Origin: Chaenocephalus aceratus | Lineage: Eukaryota > Chordata > Actinopteri > Perciformes > Channichthyidae | Direction: 5' to 3' | Assembly (NCBI GenBank): GCA_023974075.1 | Contig: CM043791.1 | Span: 5,473,829 to 5,537,828 of the forward strand | Length of the DNA stretch: 64,000 nucleotides | Shown: piece by piece, positions 45,321 through 58,463 of the stretch | Layout: each line of letters opens with the position of its first letter | How positions within the stretch are numbered: the stretch's first letter is position 1 | Made by a program: the position numbers and the translations under genes | The notes under the pieces: model-generated | What the model was told of the DNA's origin: nothing | Databases searched by the model: none | The model's input: the letters and a program-made list of their open reading frames with translations, nothing else

Positions 45321-45634
45321 CGCGCCTGTGCTCCCGGCGGAGATGTAAAGTGGATTAAACAGCCGGTGTAACGCGGTGGGATTACCTTCTCTACTCTGCT
45401 GTGCTGCTGTAGCTGAGGCCTGCTCCACCTTGCTCCGGGAACAGCGTGGATACTGTTGTGCTGGACTGGGAGAATGGCGGGTGTCGTGTTTCTGCTGTGC
45501 CTTTTCTTGGCTGTGCTGGACAAGGAGAAGATCGCTAGTGGTCCTGAACAATCTACTGGATTCGGGTATGTTTCTGCCGCCCGCAGTGGACATCCCCTGT
45601 ACAGTTTCGGAGGTGTTGCACAAACAATTGCTGG

Positions 45635-48600
45635 TTGCACTGTCGCGGACATTCATTTCGGAAAATGGTCCTTCAGAATTGTTTTTTAAACTCTAATCTC
45701 ACTTTCGCGAAGTTTGCTGGTGACTCTAGATCAACTGACAATGTATGTGTGTTGATTAAGAGGAAAAGGTGCCTGGTATTTTTATTGTTGTTACTATCAG
45801 GAAATGTACAGCCAAATCCAGGTCCACCTAGCAGTATTAGTCAAATAGCTACTCCTGCTGATTTTATATCTAGATCTGGGCTAGGTTTAATTCATTTAAA
45901 TGTGCATAGTCTGTTACCTAAATTAGATTTTGTCCGTATTTGGGCGAGTTCGACTGATGCTGATATCATTGTCTTATCAGAAACGTGGCTAGATAAATCC
46001 ATTTTGGCCTCTGACATTTACATAAATGGTTACAGTGTATATCGTACTGACCGGCCTAAAAAAGGTGGTGGCGTTGCCATTTATATGAAAAATAAGTTTT
46101 GTGTAACTAATATGGTTTCCAAATCTGTTGGTAAACAGCTAGAATTTTTAGCCGTGAATATTGAGGTAACAAAGGGTCAACAGCTCATGGTGGTGGGCTG
46201 CTACAGGGCTCCTTCGGCTGTCAAGGACTCTTTATCGTCTTTGGCAAAACTGTTATCGCAACTTTCCTACAAGGAAATAGTGCTGCTTGGTGATTTTAAT
46301 TGGGACTGGTTAACTTCTGTGTCAGAGGATTTTAAAAACCTGTGTACCTCATTGAATTTTACCCAGATTATAGACAGTCCTACTCGCCCAAATATTAAGT
46401 CCCCAAACAAATCCTCCTTAATTGATCTAATTTTAACAAATGTTCCACATAAATACTCATCTGTGGGAGTATTTGCTAATGATGTGAGTGACCATTGTGT
46501 TGTAGCCACAATTAGGGACACTAAGGTCCAAAAGGTTAAACCACGTGTCATCACAAAGAGAGACAAAAAACACTTTGTGGAGCAGGGTTTTGTGCATGAT
46601 CTGTTTGATTTTGATTGGGGTAGAATCAATTTGTGTGCTGATGTAGAAACTGCATGGTCTTATTTTTATCTTGGTTTTATGAAAATGATAGATAGACATG
46701 CACCTCTGCGTAAATTTAGAGTGAAGGGACGAAACAATCCCTGGTTTTCTGCTGAGCTGTCCAGTCTCCTTCATGAGAGAAATAATGCTTGGGCTAAGGC
46801 TAGGAAATCAGGCTCAGAGGTAGAATGGCTACGTTTTAGGCAGCTAAGAAATAGCTTCACATCTCAAATAAAAAGTGCTAAATCAAAGTACTATTTGTCG
46901 GTTACCACAGAAAACCTGAATAACCCTAGGAAATTTTGGAAAGCCATAAAAATCGATTTCCACTGGTGATATCCCAAATGAGCTACCCTCCGTGCCTTAC
47001 CACAGCATCTGGCATTATATCAGACAGGGCTACTATGCTAAATTGTTTTAATGAGCATTTTGTGTCTTGTGGCTCTCTGTTTCATTCTGTCACTGACTGT
47101 ACTTCTGCTTCTGTGAACGCTCCAATCCTTGACTCTGAACAATGTGGTCTGGAAAACCCTTTCAGTTTTACTCCTTTAACTGTTGGTATTGTTCATGAAG
47201 CATTATCCAAGTTAGATCCTAGGAAACCGGCTGGCCCGGACAACGTAGAACCTTTCTTTTAAAGATAGCTGCAGATTTTATTGCTCCACCTCTCACTTCT
47301 CTTTTTAACCTCTCCCTCAGCACGAACACAATTCCAAAAGTATGGAAGTCTGCTTATGTCTTGCCTTTACTGAAAGGAGGGGAGGCAACTATTTTAAATA
47401 ACTATAGGCCAATCTCTAAATTGTCAGTTCTGGCTAAGGTTCTTGAACGCTTAGTGAGTGAACAAGTAAAGGAGTTTTTATGTATAAATGACATCCTGTC
47501 TAAACATCAGTCAGGATTCAGAAAGAATCACAGCACCATCACTGCCACAATGAAAGTGGTGAATGACATTACTACTATTTTAGATAATAAGCAGAGTTGT
47601 GCAGCTCTGTTTATTGACCTTTCCAAAGCGTTTGACACCGTTGATCATCGCATTTTAAAGCAGAGGCTACTCAGTATTGGCATATCCAGCCTTGCAGTGG
47701 GTGGTTTGTGAACTACCTCTCTGAAAGGTCCCAATGTGTTCATTTTGATGGACTGTCTTCTGAATGGTTAAACATTTCTAATGGTGTACCACAAGGTTCT
47801 GTTTTAGGACCACTTTTATTCTCCATATATATTAACAGCGTAGGTGATAATGTGGATGAAGCTACTTTACATTTTTATGCGGATGATACTGTGATGTACT
47901 GTGCAGGTCCCTCCATTAAAGAGGCTGGTGTTAAATTACAGGCTGTTTTTAACATTATTCAGACTCAGCTCTCTGAATTAAAGCTTCTTTTAAATGTGGA
48001 TAAAAACCAAGGTAATGCTCTTTTCAAAAGCTAAAAAGACACCAGAGCCTGTTTTTAGATATTGTAACTACGCAAGGAACAAAACTTGAAGTTGTTGCCT
48101 GTTACAAATACCTTGGTATCTGGCTTGATGATTGTCTCTCTTTTAAAACTCCATGTCAATAACCTGCTTAAAAAACTGAGGGTTAGACTAGGTTTCTTTT
48201 TCAGAAACAAGTCCTGTTTTCTCGCTTGAGGCCAGGAAAAGGCTAGTCACTGTGACCTTTTTACCTGTGCTGGACTATGGGGATTTGTTGTATATGAATG
48301 CACCTGCCAATTACCTGAGCAAATTGGATGCTGCGTATCACAGTGCTCTGAGATTGTCACAAATTGTAAAGCGCTTACACATCACTGTACCCTGTATACC
48401 AAGGCAGGTTTACCATCACTCTCTGTACGGAGGCTCAGTCACTGGTACACGTTTATAAAGCTTTGTTTGGTAAACTCCCGTATTATATCTGCTCTCTGAT
48501 AACACGGAAAGTTGCAAGCAGCTACTGTCTGAGATCGCATGATGTAGTCTTGTTAGATGTGCCAAGAGCAAGGACTGTCTTCGGTAAGACAGCTTTTATG

Positions 48601-48720
48601 TGCGCAGCTCCACTTGCTTGGAACAATCTTCAGCAAGAATAGAAACTGAACAATCTCATTCCTCTGCATGTTTTTAAAGCTAGGGTAAATGAAATGCTTG
48701 CTGATACAATGGGCACTTGT
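45635..48720 (+). pseudogene. LINE ORF2: 2A-like leader, APE endonuclease, RT; frameshifted
   Basis: The first frame (45635-46969) has a hydrophobic run ending in LSGNVQPNPGP (45797-45826), a 2A-like motif. The APE endonuclease follows: HLNVHSLLPK, SETWLDK, KGGGVAIY, CYRAPS, GDFNWDW and SDHCVV. After frame changes near 46960, 47260, 47700 and 48010 the RT continues with NYRPISKLSVLAKVLERLV, DLSKAFDTVDH, GVPQGSVLGPLLF and the catalytic FYADDT (YADD at 47876-47887). A decayed C-terminal part (VLDYGDLLY) follows. All key RT blocks are visible, but at least four frameshifts make it inactive. The closest clade by motif is Rex1 or CR1. Confidence 0.8.
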
Positions 48721-48869
48721 AAATGTCTATAACTATGTATCCTGTAAATATAATGTGTAATGTCCTTTATTGTTTTATGTTTCATGTGGAACCTATATCT
48801 GCAGGTCTCCCTTGAAAAAGAGATCTATGATCTCAATGGGACCAATCTGAATAAATAAAGGTTTGAAAT

Positions 48870-49434
48870 GAAAACCTGTTGTAGAAACATTTATTGATGA
48901 AATTGATATGAAACAAATGCCATAAATATCGCTGTGACACTGATGTCACATGGGGACATTAACCCTAAACATTCACAGTAAACCCAGAGTGACATATATG
49001 CACAATTACAAATAAGATTATGATCTGCTCAGTTCATTTAGCTGATTCATTATATTTAGTTAACATATTCTTTATTATTCAATTCAAAGTATCTTCAAAC
49101 AAATGTAAACCAAAAAAATCATCCTCATTAATGAAGTTATAAATAAGAGTTACTTTACCATTAAAGCCCAATGTGACATATATGTCACATTTCAGATATT
49201 TGACACTAGGGGGGGTTACTTGTCAGAAATGTGTTCTAGGTGGTCTATTTAGTCTAAATGACGTTCCCCTTAATTTCCCCAAAAGTAGGGTTCTTATGGG
49301 TTAAACGTATAGGCTTAAAGGCATAACTACTGTATTATATGTATTCAACGTGTGCCCCGCTGGACTTACTTTTCTGTAGTTTACCGTTACTGTGACATAT
49401 CAGTATAGCCACGGAAGATAGTTTGTGTGTTTAA
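48870..49434. other. Foldback interior, unassigned
   Basis: Contains two related TGACATATATG phrases (48990 and 49170) but no coding signature. Confidence 0.35.
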
Positions 49435-50073
49435 TTCCCATGCATCAAGGTTATTTTCATGTATGTAATTGTTTTTCCTGCACAGTGTAGAGTCTTGTTG
49501 TGATGAGAGGGATACAGGTATTTCATAACAAAAACGTGCTCCCTGGAGAATAGGTAGGCTACAGCATATCACAATTTAATCGGAGCTGATCACAACCTGT
49601 CATGAGTGATCCAGTCATCTCGATGAGCGTTCGGGCTGTGAATAAACGACTTGTGTTTTACTTTTAGGCTGTCTGAAGGTATAGACAGCTATCAAAGCTA
49701 CTATACATCACATTAAGAACGATGTACAAATGAAAGTCGGACACAAATATATAATTTCAATGATTGATTCAAGTTTGTAATATTTTGAACAGGCATCCAC
49801 ACAGTCACCTACTTTGTAATGTTCGATACCTCCCTGTAAGCGCCACGATATCCACCTCTCACCCACAACCTCACATACGAGTACTGAATGTGCATCAAAG
49901 TGATCTTAGGAAGGCAGATATAGCAAAAGATGAACGTAAACGACAAACGAGGCGTTCGACATGGTAAATCAACAATGGGTCCTCAATGTACACGCCCCCG
50001 GATTCCTATGACGAAAATAATAGAATGTCGCCAGTTGTCATGACTCACGTTATACTGCAAACACCGGCGCTAC
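49435..50073. repeat. Right inverted arm of the foldback
   Basis: Reverse complement of 42896-43536. Its plus strand is open for 67 codons (49764-49967), and the left arm is open for the matching codons on its minus strand. Confidence 0.9.
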
Positions 50074-51640
50074 TGTTTTCTGGATTAGCTGTCAGATCAT
50101 TTCTTCACGTGGCTGGGCCGCCACTGCCCCTTTAAGACACCCCCCCCCCCCCCTTCTTTAGTCAGCTGGCCCTTCCATATAAGGAAAACGCCGCAGCTGT
50201 ACGTAGTTCAGCATCTCCCGCCACACTTTAAATGCCCACTCACTCCTCACCCAAATCAGCTGTGACTATTACGAGTGTTCTTGGTCCAGTCATCGTTGTC
50301 TAGCTGATAGGCGTGTATTCCCCCTATACGAGGTATGTGAAGCTGCTGTTAGGACTTGTAACATTCAGTGTGCCACTAAATTGTTAACATGTGGCATGTA
50401 AACGCCAGGCTTCTTCACGGCCCCAGCAGAGACTGTGTAGAGAATCACCGTTACGGAGGTGTCCAGTGAGGTGATTGAGTGAATGCGTTTGCATCAGAGG
50501 TAGGAGATTCATTGTATGTACATTGAAGGACATTCATATAAGTCTTTATACAATTTCTAATATCCTTTCTCCATTTATTTTAGGATTAGTTTGCTACCGT
50601 TTTGCCTACCTTCTATGTTTTGCTTATTGACTAGTTTGTTGTATTGTGTACAAACTAGTGATTTAAAGCTACCGCACCCTCCTTGTAACGACCCACCCTC
50701 TCCCACAAGGTCTAATATTGTCTCTGTTCTTATACTTCTTCAGTGACGATCCTGGCCATACTGTGGAGTGGAGCATGTGGTTTGCTGGGCACTTTTTGCA
50801 TGCAGATATGAGTGATTTGCAGTGAGTGTTAATTGAATACAGCTACACGTGGTGATATTGTGGTGTTGGAGAAACCCTCAGCAGTTGGCCAGAATAATCA
50901 CTTTTTAACTATTTAACTATCACTATATGTGTGATATTGTAATTATTCTAGTTATTCTCTCCTTGTCAGAGCCAGCCTTCAATCGTGGGACTTAGGTGTG
51001 TCGACTGGGAAAGCTGAATAAGTTGTAATCTGCATTTTATCTTACTGAACTTTTACTTGATTATTTATATAATAAATGTTTGTAAACATTTGAACTTGAG
51101 GCCGCGTCCCTGTCCATCCTTTTATTCTTATCTGCATGACTTGTCCTAAGGGCTCGTATTGGGGAACCCAGGTTAGCGTCAAGTATCCTAACCCCCTTTT
51201 ATTATCGCAGCCCCCCCACCCCGGTGGGGCAGGTCATATGTGGATCAGACTTTCTGCCCTTTACCGTTTGTTTACTCACTAATCACATCTCCCCTGGATG
51301 TTAGGGCCATTTTTTTTGTAATATAACTGCTTTCATTGTGCGGCAATGTTTACAGTGAGAACAGCTGCTGAGGTCAGTGCAGAAAGCAGAACAGTGTGTA
51401 TAATATATATCGCTCAATAATATATGTAACAGGCCTACATTACACACTTTAATTTGTAGGCTTTAGGAGATATCTACAATTAAACAGTAGATGTTTTCAT
51501 GAAACCATAGTGCTTCACATAATAAAATATACAAGGACTGTAGCCTGATATTTATTATATGCTTTAGGAGCTGTTTGTGTTTGTTGTACAATGTGTAGGA
51601 ATGTTTTGTAGAGTATGTGTGTGTTATACATTGTGTGTGT
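50074..51640. other. Unassigned DNA with LTR-like promoter and poly(A) signals
   Basis: A 14-base C run lies at 50140-50153. CCATATAAGGAAAACGCC (50175) is TATA-box-like and TATATAATAAATG (51066) is polyadenylation-like, so a solo LTR or a 5' exon is possible. I could not find matching ends or a duplication. Confidence 0.3.
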
Positions 51641-52862
51641 GTTGATGTGCCGGGCAGACAGGTGGGTCTCAGTAGCTTAAGGTAGTATCTGACATATAAA
51701 TTGTCAAAAATTGTACATTCTCCGTTAGCCTACGAGGTCCACGTTCATGCAATCTACTATTCCTTCTCAATGTATTATCACATTGGATATGCGCTTAACT
51801 TGTCCTGGATTGGAATTTGTCCGATCATTTCCCTAGGAGGAGTTTGCGAAAGTGTGCTTAAAATGCATGAAAAACGCAAACCTTTCAAAATGGCCAACTT
51901 CCTGGGGGGCGGGGCTAATTGAAGCTAATGAGAAATATGTCCGCAATTCCATAAAGAATGTCTGTCCCAAAATTCGTGAAGTTCTGAGAAACTATATGTG
52001 ACTACCACACAATAGGGGGCGCTACTGAGCAGTCTTTTAAAACATAATTACCTTTTTTTTTTTACATTCTGGAAATGGCTGTGGGTTGACGTGTGTCGCA
52101 AGTTTTGCGTCCAAAGCTCATTTTATGCTATCGCAATTTAAAAAAAAAATTATAGGCCACGCCCACATTCTGCATTTGTTGCGACACTTTAAATCCCAGT
52201 TCGTAGTCAACCCCAGAGTATGTCTAAAAAAATAAAAGAAATTCAATTCGTCCATCCGTTCTTGAGTTATAAATTGGTGGTGTTTTTTGGCACCCCCTTT
52301 TGTCCAAAATGAAAATGCTTTTTTTACCTATTCCCAAAGACAGACTGAACCTATCCACCAAAATCTGTGATATGTGGATACATTGTTGTTGACTTATGAG
52401 CATTTCTTTCTAAGCCCTTCGCTTTTTGTGAGTACGTTTTAATTCATGGCGGCAATATTTATCGTCTGAACATGCTCGTTTCTACGATAATGTGTCTGAC
52501 CCTCCACCAATGCTGTATATGAAGTTGGTGTTGGAAAACCAACAATGTAAGTTAACATTTCACTGTTTTGAAAATTATGCTAATTAAAAAAAAAATGTAG
52601 ACGGAGCTTGGCGGTCCAAGAGGATTATTTGTAGAGCAGGTCGAGACGGATAAGTGTGCAACATTTCAGGTCATTCGGACTTACGGTGCAACTATGTAAA
52701 TGTTTCCGAAATAGGATTTTCATAGGTGGCGCTAGCGAGCAGGTTGAATAATTTGAACCCATTGACTCCAGAATATTGAATAATAATAATAATATGTAGG
52801 ATAACAATAGGTTCCTCGCACTTCGTGCAAGGACGCCGTTGGGACGTGCTCAGGCCCTAATT
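51640..52862. repeat. Dispersed fish repeat ending in GGGACGTGCTCAGGCCCTAAT
   Basis: Phrases such as GGTTCCTCGCACTTCGTGC, AATTGGTGGTGTTTTTTGGC and TAGGGGGCGCTACTGAGC belong to a high-copy teleost repeat as I remember it, with an internal (AAT)n stretch near 52775. Class and true limits are unknown to me. Confidence 0.5.
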
Positions 52863-55093
52863 ATAATCTCCACCAATTTATTTGAGAATAAAACTATATT
52901 TTTCATTAAATTGGAGTAGTGGTATTAAGTAACATGTAGTGGAATTACGTAAAGAATACTACAAGTACCCTCAAAATGGTACTGACTCACAGACCTTATT
53001 TCAGGCTTCTAACCACAAACACCTTTAAAAAATGATTGACTTCAAGAAGAGGGAACCGGAAGTGTTAAATGCTAGGTATTTTTCAAGTTGTAGGATTGTA
53101 CCACTCTTGCGGACATGAACGGATGCCTATTTGTTGCTATACATTTCCCCTCCACAGATGTTGATGCGTGTATTATACCTGTGTGTATGCACCTCTACAC
53201 CTCTGGTCATATTGATATGTTCTGATATTGAGTTGAGAACGTGTGATGGGTCCAGAGAAGCAGGAAGAAGCATGTTGCACGTCAGCTGAGGAAAGCTGTC
53301 AAACTGAGTTTTTCTCATCGCAGACTTTCTGTGTAACAACATAACTAGTAAGCACCTTTCACATTAATGCCATTTCTCTGAATTAACTCATGTTAAATAT
53401 TTCATTAAATAGTAAATATTCAACGCAGAGATCAAAGTTAGATTTTATGCCGTGAAAGCGATATTATAATGCTTCCCTCAGCTAAAGTTTTGGAAACTCA
53501 GTGAATTAATGTCTAAATACAGGCCAGAATACTTTTTAGAATCAGTTTCATTTGGGAAAATAAAAAGAAATACTGCTAAAATAGTTTTATACAAAACTAT
53601 TTTTCAGGACTGGTACCCTGAAATGTGTGTGTGTGCGCGCATATGAAGGCAAATGGCACAGCTGCTTTTATTTGAATTTAAGACTGTGTGAATTCCCCTG
53701 ACATGACACACTTCAATCCAAATGCTACGCTGCATGCTGACCCACACACACAGGTTGAAACTGAGTGTGTGTTTGTGTTTTGCTTGAGTGTGAGAATGTC
53801 CTTTCAACAGAAACAATTAAGACGGAACAGAAAGTAGTTGCATATACATTATCTACATTGTACAGTGTGTGTGTGTATGAGCAGTGAGGAATGTTAACCT
53901 CCTCCAGATGTAGGGAGGTGACGGATGGATCCACAGTATTTTATAGTGACTCACTGGAATTCTACCTGTGCCTCTGCACCACCAACTACACCCTCTACTC
54001 AATGTAGACTGCAGGCTCGGAAGTAACGGATTACGTGTAATGGGATAATGTAATCAGGATACAATGAAAGGTAACTGTATTATATTACAGTTGCATAATC
54101 AGTTCAAATTCTCTGTAAGCTATACTGTTTTTGTAGGCTAATACTTTAAGTGGGAATCTATACGCCTACTGCCTGAATCTGCTTTATGGTTTTCACTTTT
54201 TGTTCTGTTTTTAATACAGCAGGTGAATCTATATGTTCATAACATAGTGTGTGTGAGCGTAACTGTGTGTATTAAACTAAAATGGAGCATTTTCTGTCAG
54301 CTCAGATTTTATTTCTGCTTTTTTAAACTGTAGTTTGTGCTTTTTCTAAGGTCACATTGTTCTGTTGTCTTACATTATACACTAAAGTAAACAACATATT
54401 GTTGATATATTTTGTATGTATTTGCATTGCATTTGATATTTAGGTTATCCAATAGTGACGGAAAGTAATTAGGTTAATTACTTTTATATTGTGATACTAG
54501 ATTAGCATAATGATTAGATTGTATTACAGGTAACTAGTAATTGTAACAGAATACATTTTTAACATAACCCTCTCAAGCCTGTTTAACAACAGGCACAGTC
54601 AGTTCTTCATAGCCCTTCGTTGACCAGAACCAGCTCACATTGGGTTCTTTGGTTCTATAACACAGCAGACCCAACCAAATTAGTTGGGTCTATGGGTGTG
54701 GCCTAATTTGCCTTACTGTCTGAGTGAGTTAACTGTTTAAGAGCATGGCACATTTAAACTGGAAGGTAGGTATGGAAAAAACCAAGTAAAACTGACTGCA
54801 GATGGAAATGAGCAATTAGCATAAAACATCTCTTCTCTTTTCTGAGACTAATGTATTTCTATGCATGTTTTCTTGTTTAAATAAATACTTATCACATTAT
54901 TTCAAAAAATTATACTGGCAAATTAAACATTGCTGTTTTAAAGAGCTTTTTTATGTTCAGTGTTCTAAGCAAGTACTCAGTTTGTGATTTCAAAGTTTAA
55001 CAACTAGATTTCGGGTTTATAAGCAGTCTAGAATTGGTATTAAAGCAAAATCATATAACATTTTTAAATGACAAGTACAAAAATACTTTTTGT
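52863..55093. other. Unassigned DNA; possible MITE near 54.0-54.6 kb
   Basis: Around 54020-54100 and 54480-54560, GTAACGGATTACGTGTAATG and TTACAGGTAACTAGTAATTG look like the subterminal GTAAC motifs of fish hAT MITEs, without clear ends. Otherwise nothing is recognised. Confidence 0.3.
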
Positions 55094-56445
55094 CTAAATA
55101 ATACATTTTATTTCTAAGCGCACTTTTAATTTGCATAAACAAAACTCAAAGTGCTACAAAATTTAAAAGGGGTGAAACAAAACAAAACAATAAAAACAAT
55201 TTTTAAAAACAATTAAAACAACATAATAAAAGCTGTGACATTTATGCCAGCATGGCATAATGTGGGGTATTTAAAAAATCTAGTTAAAGGCTATTCTAAA
55301 AAGATGCTTTTTTAGGCCTTTTTGAAAGCATCTACAGTCTGTGTTGCCCTCAGCTGGTTTGGGAGGGCATTCCACAGTCTCGGAGCAAAAGGCTCGGTCT
55401 CCCATGGTCTTCAGTTTTGTCCTTGGTGGGATGAGGAGGTTTGCCTTTACTGAACGTAGGTTTCCTCGTGGAGGTTTGTGGGTGAGCAATTCCTTGATGT
55501 AGGAGGGAGCATTTCACTATGCACTGATAAGTGAAGAGGGTGATTTTGTAGTCGATCTTGAGTGAGACCGGGAGCCAGTGCAGTGATTTGAGGATGGGGT
55601 GTGATGTGTTCGTACTTCCGCACTCTCATCAGGATCCGAGCAGCAGCGTTTTGGATGTATTGCAGCTTCTGGATGTTTCTTGCTAGGAATCCCAATGAGA
55701 AGTGCGTTACAGTAGTCCAGCCTGGAGGAGACAAGGTGTGGACAAGTTTTTTCAGCATCTGGCAGACTGAGTGTGGGGCGGAAGTTTCACAATATTTCTC
55801 AGGTGGTAGAAAGGGGTCTTGGCATATGTGCTTGATGTGGGCCTCAAAGTTCATGGTGAGGATCCATTTTAACTCCCAGATTGGTAACCGTTGAGTGGAA
55901 TGTTCTGACCGGAGAAGGTGATGGTGGATGAACAAACCTGATGTGGAGTGCCAATAAGAATGGCTTCAGTCTTGGAGCTGTTTAGCTGGAGGAAGTTGTG
56001 CTTCATCCACACCTTTATCACCTCCAGGCATGTTGTTATTGTGGATGATGGCAGAGGTGCAGAGGGGGTTGGGTTAGCTCTGATGTAGAGCTGTGTGTCA
56101 TCAGCATAGCAATGGAAAGATATTCCATGCCGGCTGATGACACGACCAAGGGGGGACATGTATATGGGGAAAGGGTGGGGCCCGAGGACTTATCCTTGGG
56201 GGACACCGCAAGTCACAGTGTGTTCTTGATTTAGCTGCTCCCAAGGTGATGTGCTCAGTCCTCCCGGAGATAGGAGGTGAACCATTTTAAGGCAGAGAGT
56301 CCAACTGTAGTGTGAAGACGGTGGAGTAGGATGTCATGGTCGACGGTATCAAATGCTGCAGTTAGATCCAGGAGGATGAGGAGAGATGGAGATCCGGTGT
56401 CAGCTGTCATCAGTAGGTCATTGGTCACCCTGACTACCCCAGTGA

Positions 56446-56880
56446 GATGATAGTGAACTGTTCATGAACTTGTCATGAAAAGTTCATGAAATATTAGTGA
56501 ACCATATTCATGAACAGCTCATAAACAGCTCATAACAAAGTTGATGAACTGTTCATGAAGTGGTCATGAACATTAAATGGCACTAGGGCAGTTCATGAAC
56601 TACTCATGAAACTCCTGTGCTGGAATGGTTCATGAACAATTCATGGAATATGGTTTTAGGCAGGTTCATGAACAATTCATGGAATATGGTTTTAGGCAGG
56701 TTCATGAACATTCATGAAATGGAGTTTTCAGTGAGTGTGTAGGGATATTCAACCAAGAACATTTCAAGAATTGTTCATGAACATATCAAGAACTGTTCAT
56801 AACAACTTCATGAACCATTCATGAACAGTTCATACCCAGTCACTGAATATAATTCAATGGCTGGCTATGACTGTTCATGA
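56446..56880. repeat. Left TTCATGAA palindrome array
   Basis: More than ten copies of GTTCATGAAC/TTCATGAA variants, some in a repeated phrase GGTTCATGAACAATTCATGG. Confidence 0.9.
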
Positions 56881-57099
56881 ACCATTGACTGTGGGTCAAT
56901 TGGCAACCATAGAAAACAACAATTATGTCAATCACAATGGAACTTTACTCAAATTAACAAACAAACAAACATACATGTATACAGGTGGAGCACTACAATT
57001 AATCCTATCACTATTTGAAGCAGTTCTTGACACTCAGCTGCACAACATTTTTTGTTACGGTCCCAAAAGCTTGGGTACCACAGCAACAATAAATGATTT

Positions 57100-57169
57100 C
57101 TGTAGAAAACAGAAAAGTGCAGCAGCAATAATTATACACAGGATCCGGTTGATCGTCTGGAATGCTTCT
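57100..57169. repeat. 70-bp direct repeat, copy A
   Basis: CTGTAGAAAACAGAAAAGTG through GATCGTCTGGAATGCTTCT; recurs at 58464-58533 with two differences. Confidence 0.9.
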
Positions 57170-57282
57170 TATTCAAAGTACACAGTTACATTCAAATAGC
57201 TGAACTTTACAAACATCACATTTCTCCATTTAAGTTATCCATCTGTATCTCAAGGAGAAATTCAACATAGTCAATATAAATT

Positions 57283-58090
57283 ATTACATTACATTGCATT
57301 TAGCTGACGCTTTTATCCAAAGCGACTTACAATAAGTGCGTTCGACCAACAAAATACAAACTTGAAGAAAACAGAATCATATAAGTACATCAGGTTTCAT
57401 AGAGCAAAAACATTTCAAGTGCTACTCAACTGGCTTTAGGTAAGCGAGTCCATAAGTGCTTTGTTAATAGTTCTATTGCTCGAAGTGGAGTCGAAAGAGA
57501 TGAGTTTTCAGTCTGCGCCGGAAGGTGTGTAAGCTTTCTGCTGTCCTGATGTCAATGGGAGCTCATTCCACCATTTTGGAGCCAGGATAGCAAACCCACG
57601 TGTTTCTGCTGATGGGAACTTGGGTCCCCTTCGCAGCGATGGTGCAGCAAGCCGTTTGGTTGATGCAGAGCGGAGTGCACGTGCTGGGGTGTACGGTTAA
57701 CCATGTCCTGGATGTAGGAAGGGCCAGATCCATTCGCAGCATGGTACGCAAGTACCATTGTCTTGAAGTGGATTCTAGCAGTTACGGAAGCCAGTGAAGG
57801 CAGCGGAGGAGCGGAGTGGTGTGGGAGAATTTAGGAAGGTTGAAGACCAGACGAGCCGCTGCATTCTGGATGAGCTGCAGGTCGGATGGCACATGCAGGT
57901 AGACCAGCCAGGAGGGAGTTGCAGTAGTTTAGGCGTGAGATGATGAGAGCCTGGACCAGAACCTGCGTCGCTTTCTGGGTCAGCTGGGGACGCATCCTCC
58001 TGATGTTGTAAAGCGTGTATCTGCAGCAGCGGGTTGTAGCAGCTATGTTTGCAGTGAAGGACAGTTTGTTATCTATAAACACATAACGCT
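57283..58090 (-). mobile_element. LINE 3' fragment (I/Nimb- or CR1-like), antisense
   Basis: The left edge TTACATTACATTGCATTTAG, then CTGACGCTTTTATCCAAAGC, is the reverse of a very common fish LINE 3' end. On the minus strand the C-terminal RT-associated segment is readable: FIDNKLSFTANIAATTRCCR, LVQALIISRLNYCNSLLAG and, after frame changes, MVLAYHAANGSGPSYIQDM. It is a 5'-truncated, frameshifted piece. The clade name is from memory. Confidence 0.65.
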
Positions 58091-58193
58091 ATCAAATAAT
58101 ACTTTCTATCAATATATCTATCTTTACCAAATATAACATATTATGGAGATCACAAAAATACACTGTCAATGTTAATAAACAAAAAACAAGGCA

Positions 58194-58436
58194 ATGTGCC
58201 TGCAAGACTGTACTCAGGTAAACAAAACATATTACCCGTGTGCGCAGCAGCTAACCTGCCTGCGAGCCTTCGCTCAGGTCACATTTACCCAGGTGCGGCT
58301 GAAGCCCGCGAAAATGGCATCTATTGTTGCCGACAGTTTAGTATTTTTAAAATACCGTTACTATGTCAAACATGCTCACAACCTTCTGACACCTCTCCAA
58401 ACATCTCCAACATCATATCTAATTCACACAAGTTAA
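58194..58436 (+). other. Promoter-plus-start-codon-like segment in the foldback
   Basis: A GC-richer stretch (CAGGTGCGGCTGAAGCCCGC) precedes an ATG near 58315 that opens MASIVADSLVFLKYRYYVKH and about 20 more codons to a stop. This could be the first exon of the foldback's original gene, but no partner exon is visible. Confidence 0.25.
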
Positions 58437-58463
58437 CATCGATCATTTTCATTATGTACTGAC

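Larger units (their letters stand above)
45001..48869 (+). mobile_element. Rex1/CR1-type LINE
   Basis: ORF2 encodes APE endonuclease and RT. The 3' end AAAAAGAGATCTATGATCTC, then AATGGGACCAATCTG and AATAAATAAAGGTTTG, is a tail shared by CR1/Rex-type fish LINEs as I remember them. The 5' region (45160-45330) has GCCGCTCCTC-type short tandem repeats. Start is approximate; no target duplication was resolved. It is inserted in the foldback's interior. Confidence 0.75.
42896..50073. mobile_element. Foldback element with ~640-bp inverted arms, 7.2 kb
   Basis: The left arm 42896-43536 is matched in reverse by 49435-50073 over about 640 bp with only scattered differences. The outer ends pair as GTAGC.CGGTGTTGCAGTAAT. 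The interior carries a PHD-finger exon, a second exon-like frame (44365-44526) and, as a later insertion, a Rex1/CR1-type LINE. No certain target duplication was found. It is most simply a large DNA transposon with long TIRs that has lost most of its gene. A local inverted duplication is the alternative. Confidence 0.65.

Noticed and set aside
45012..45371. Ser/Arg/Pro-rich frames before the Rex1/CR1-type LINE ORF2
   Set aside because: Low-complexity translation of GCCGCTCCTC repeats in the 5' region; no ORF1 domain is visible.
42896..50073. Inverted arms as an assembly artefact
   Set aside because: The arms differ at scattered positions and have different flanks, which argues against a simple duplication error, though long reads would settle it.
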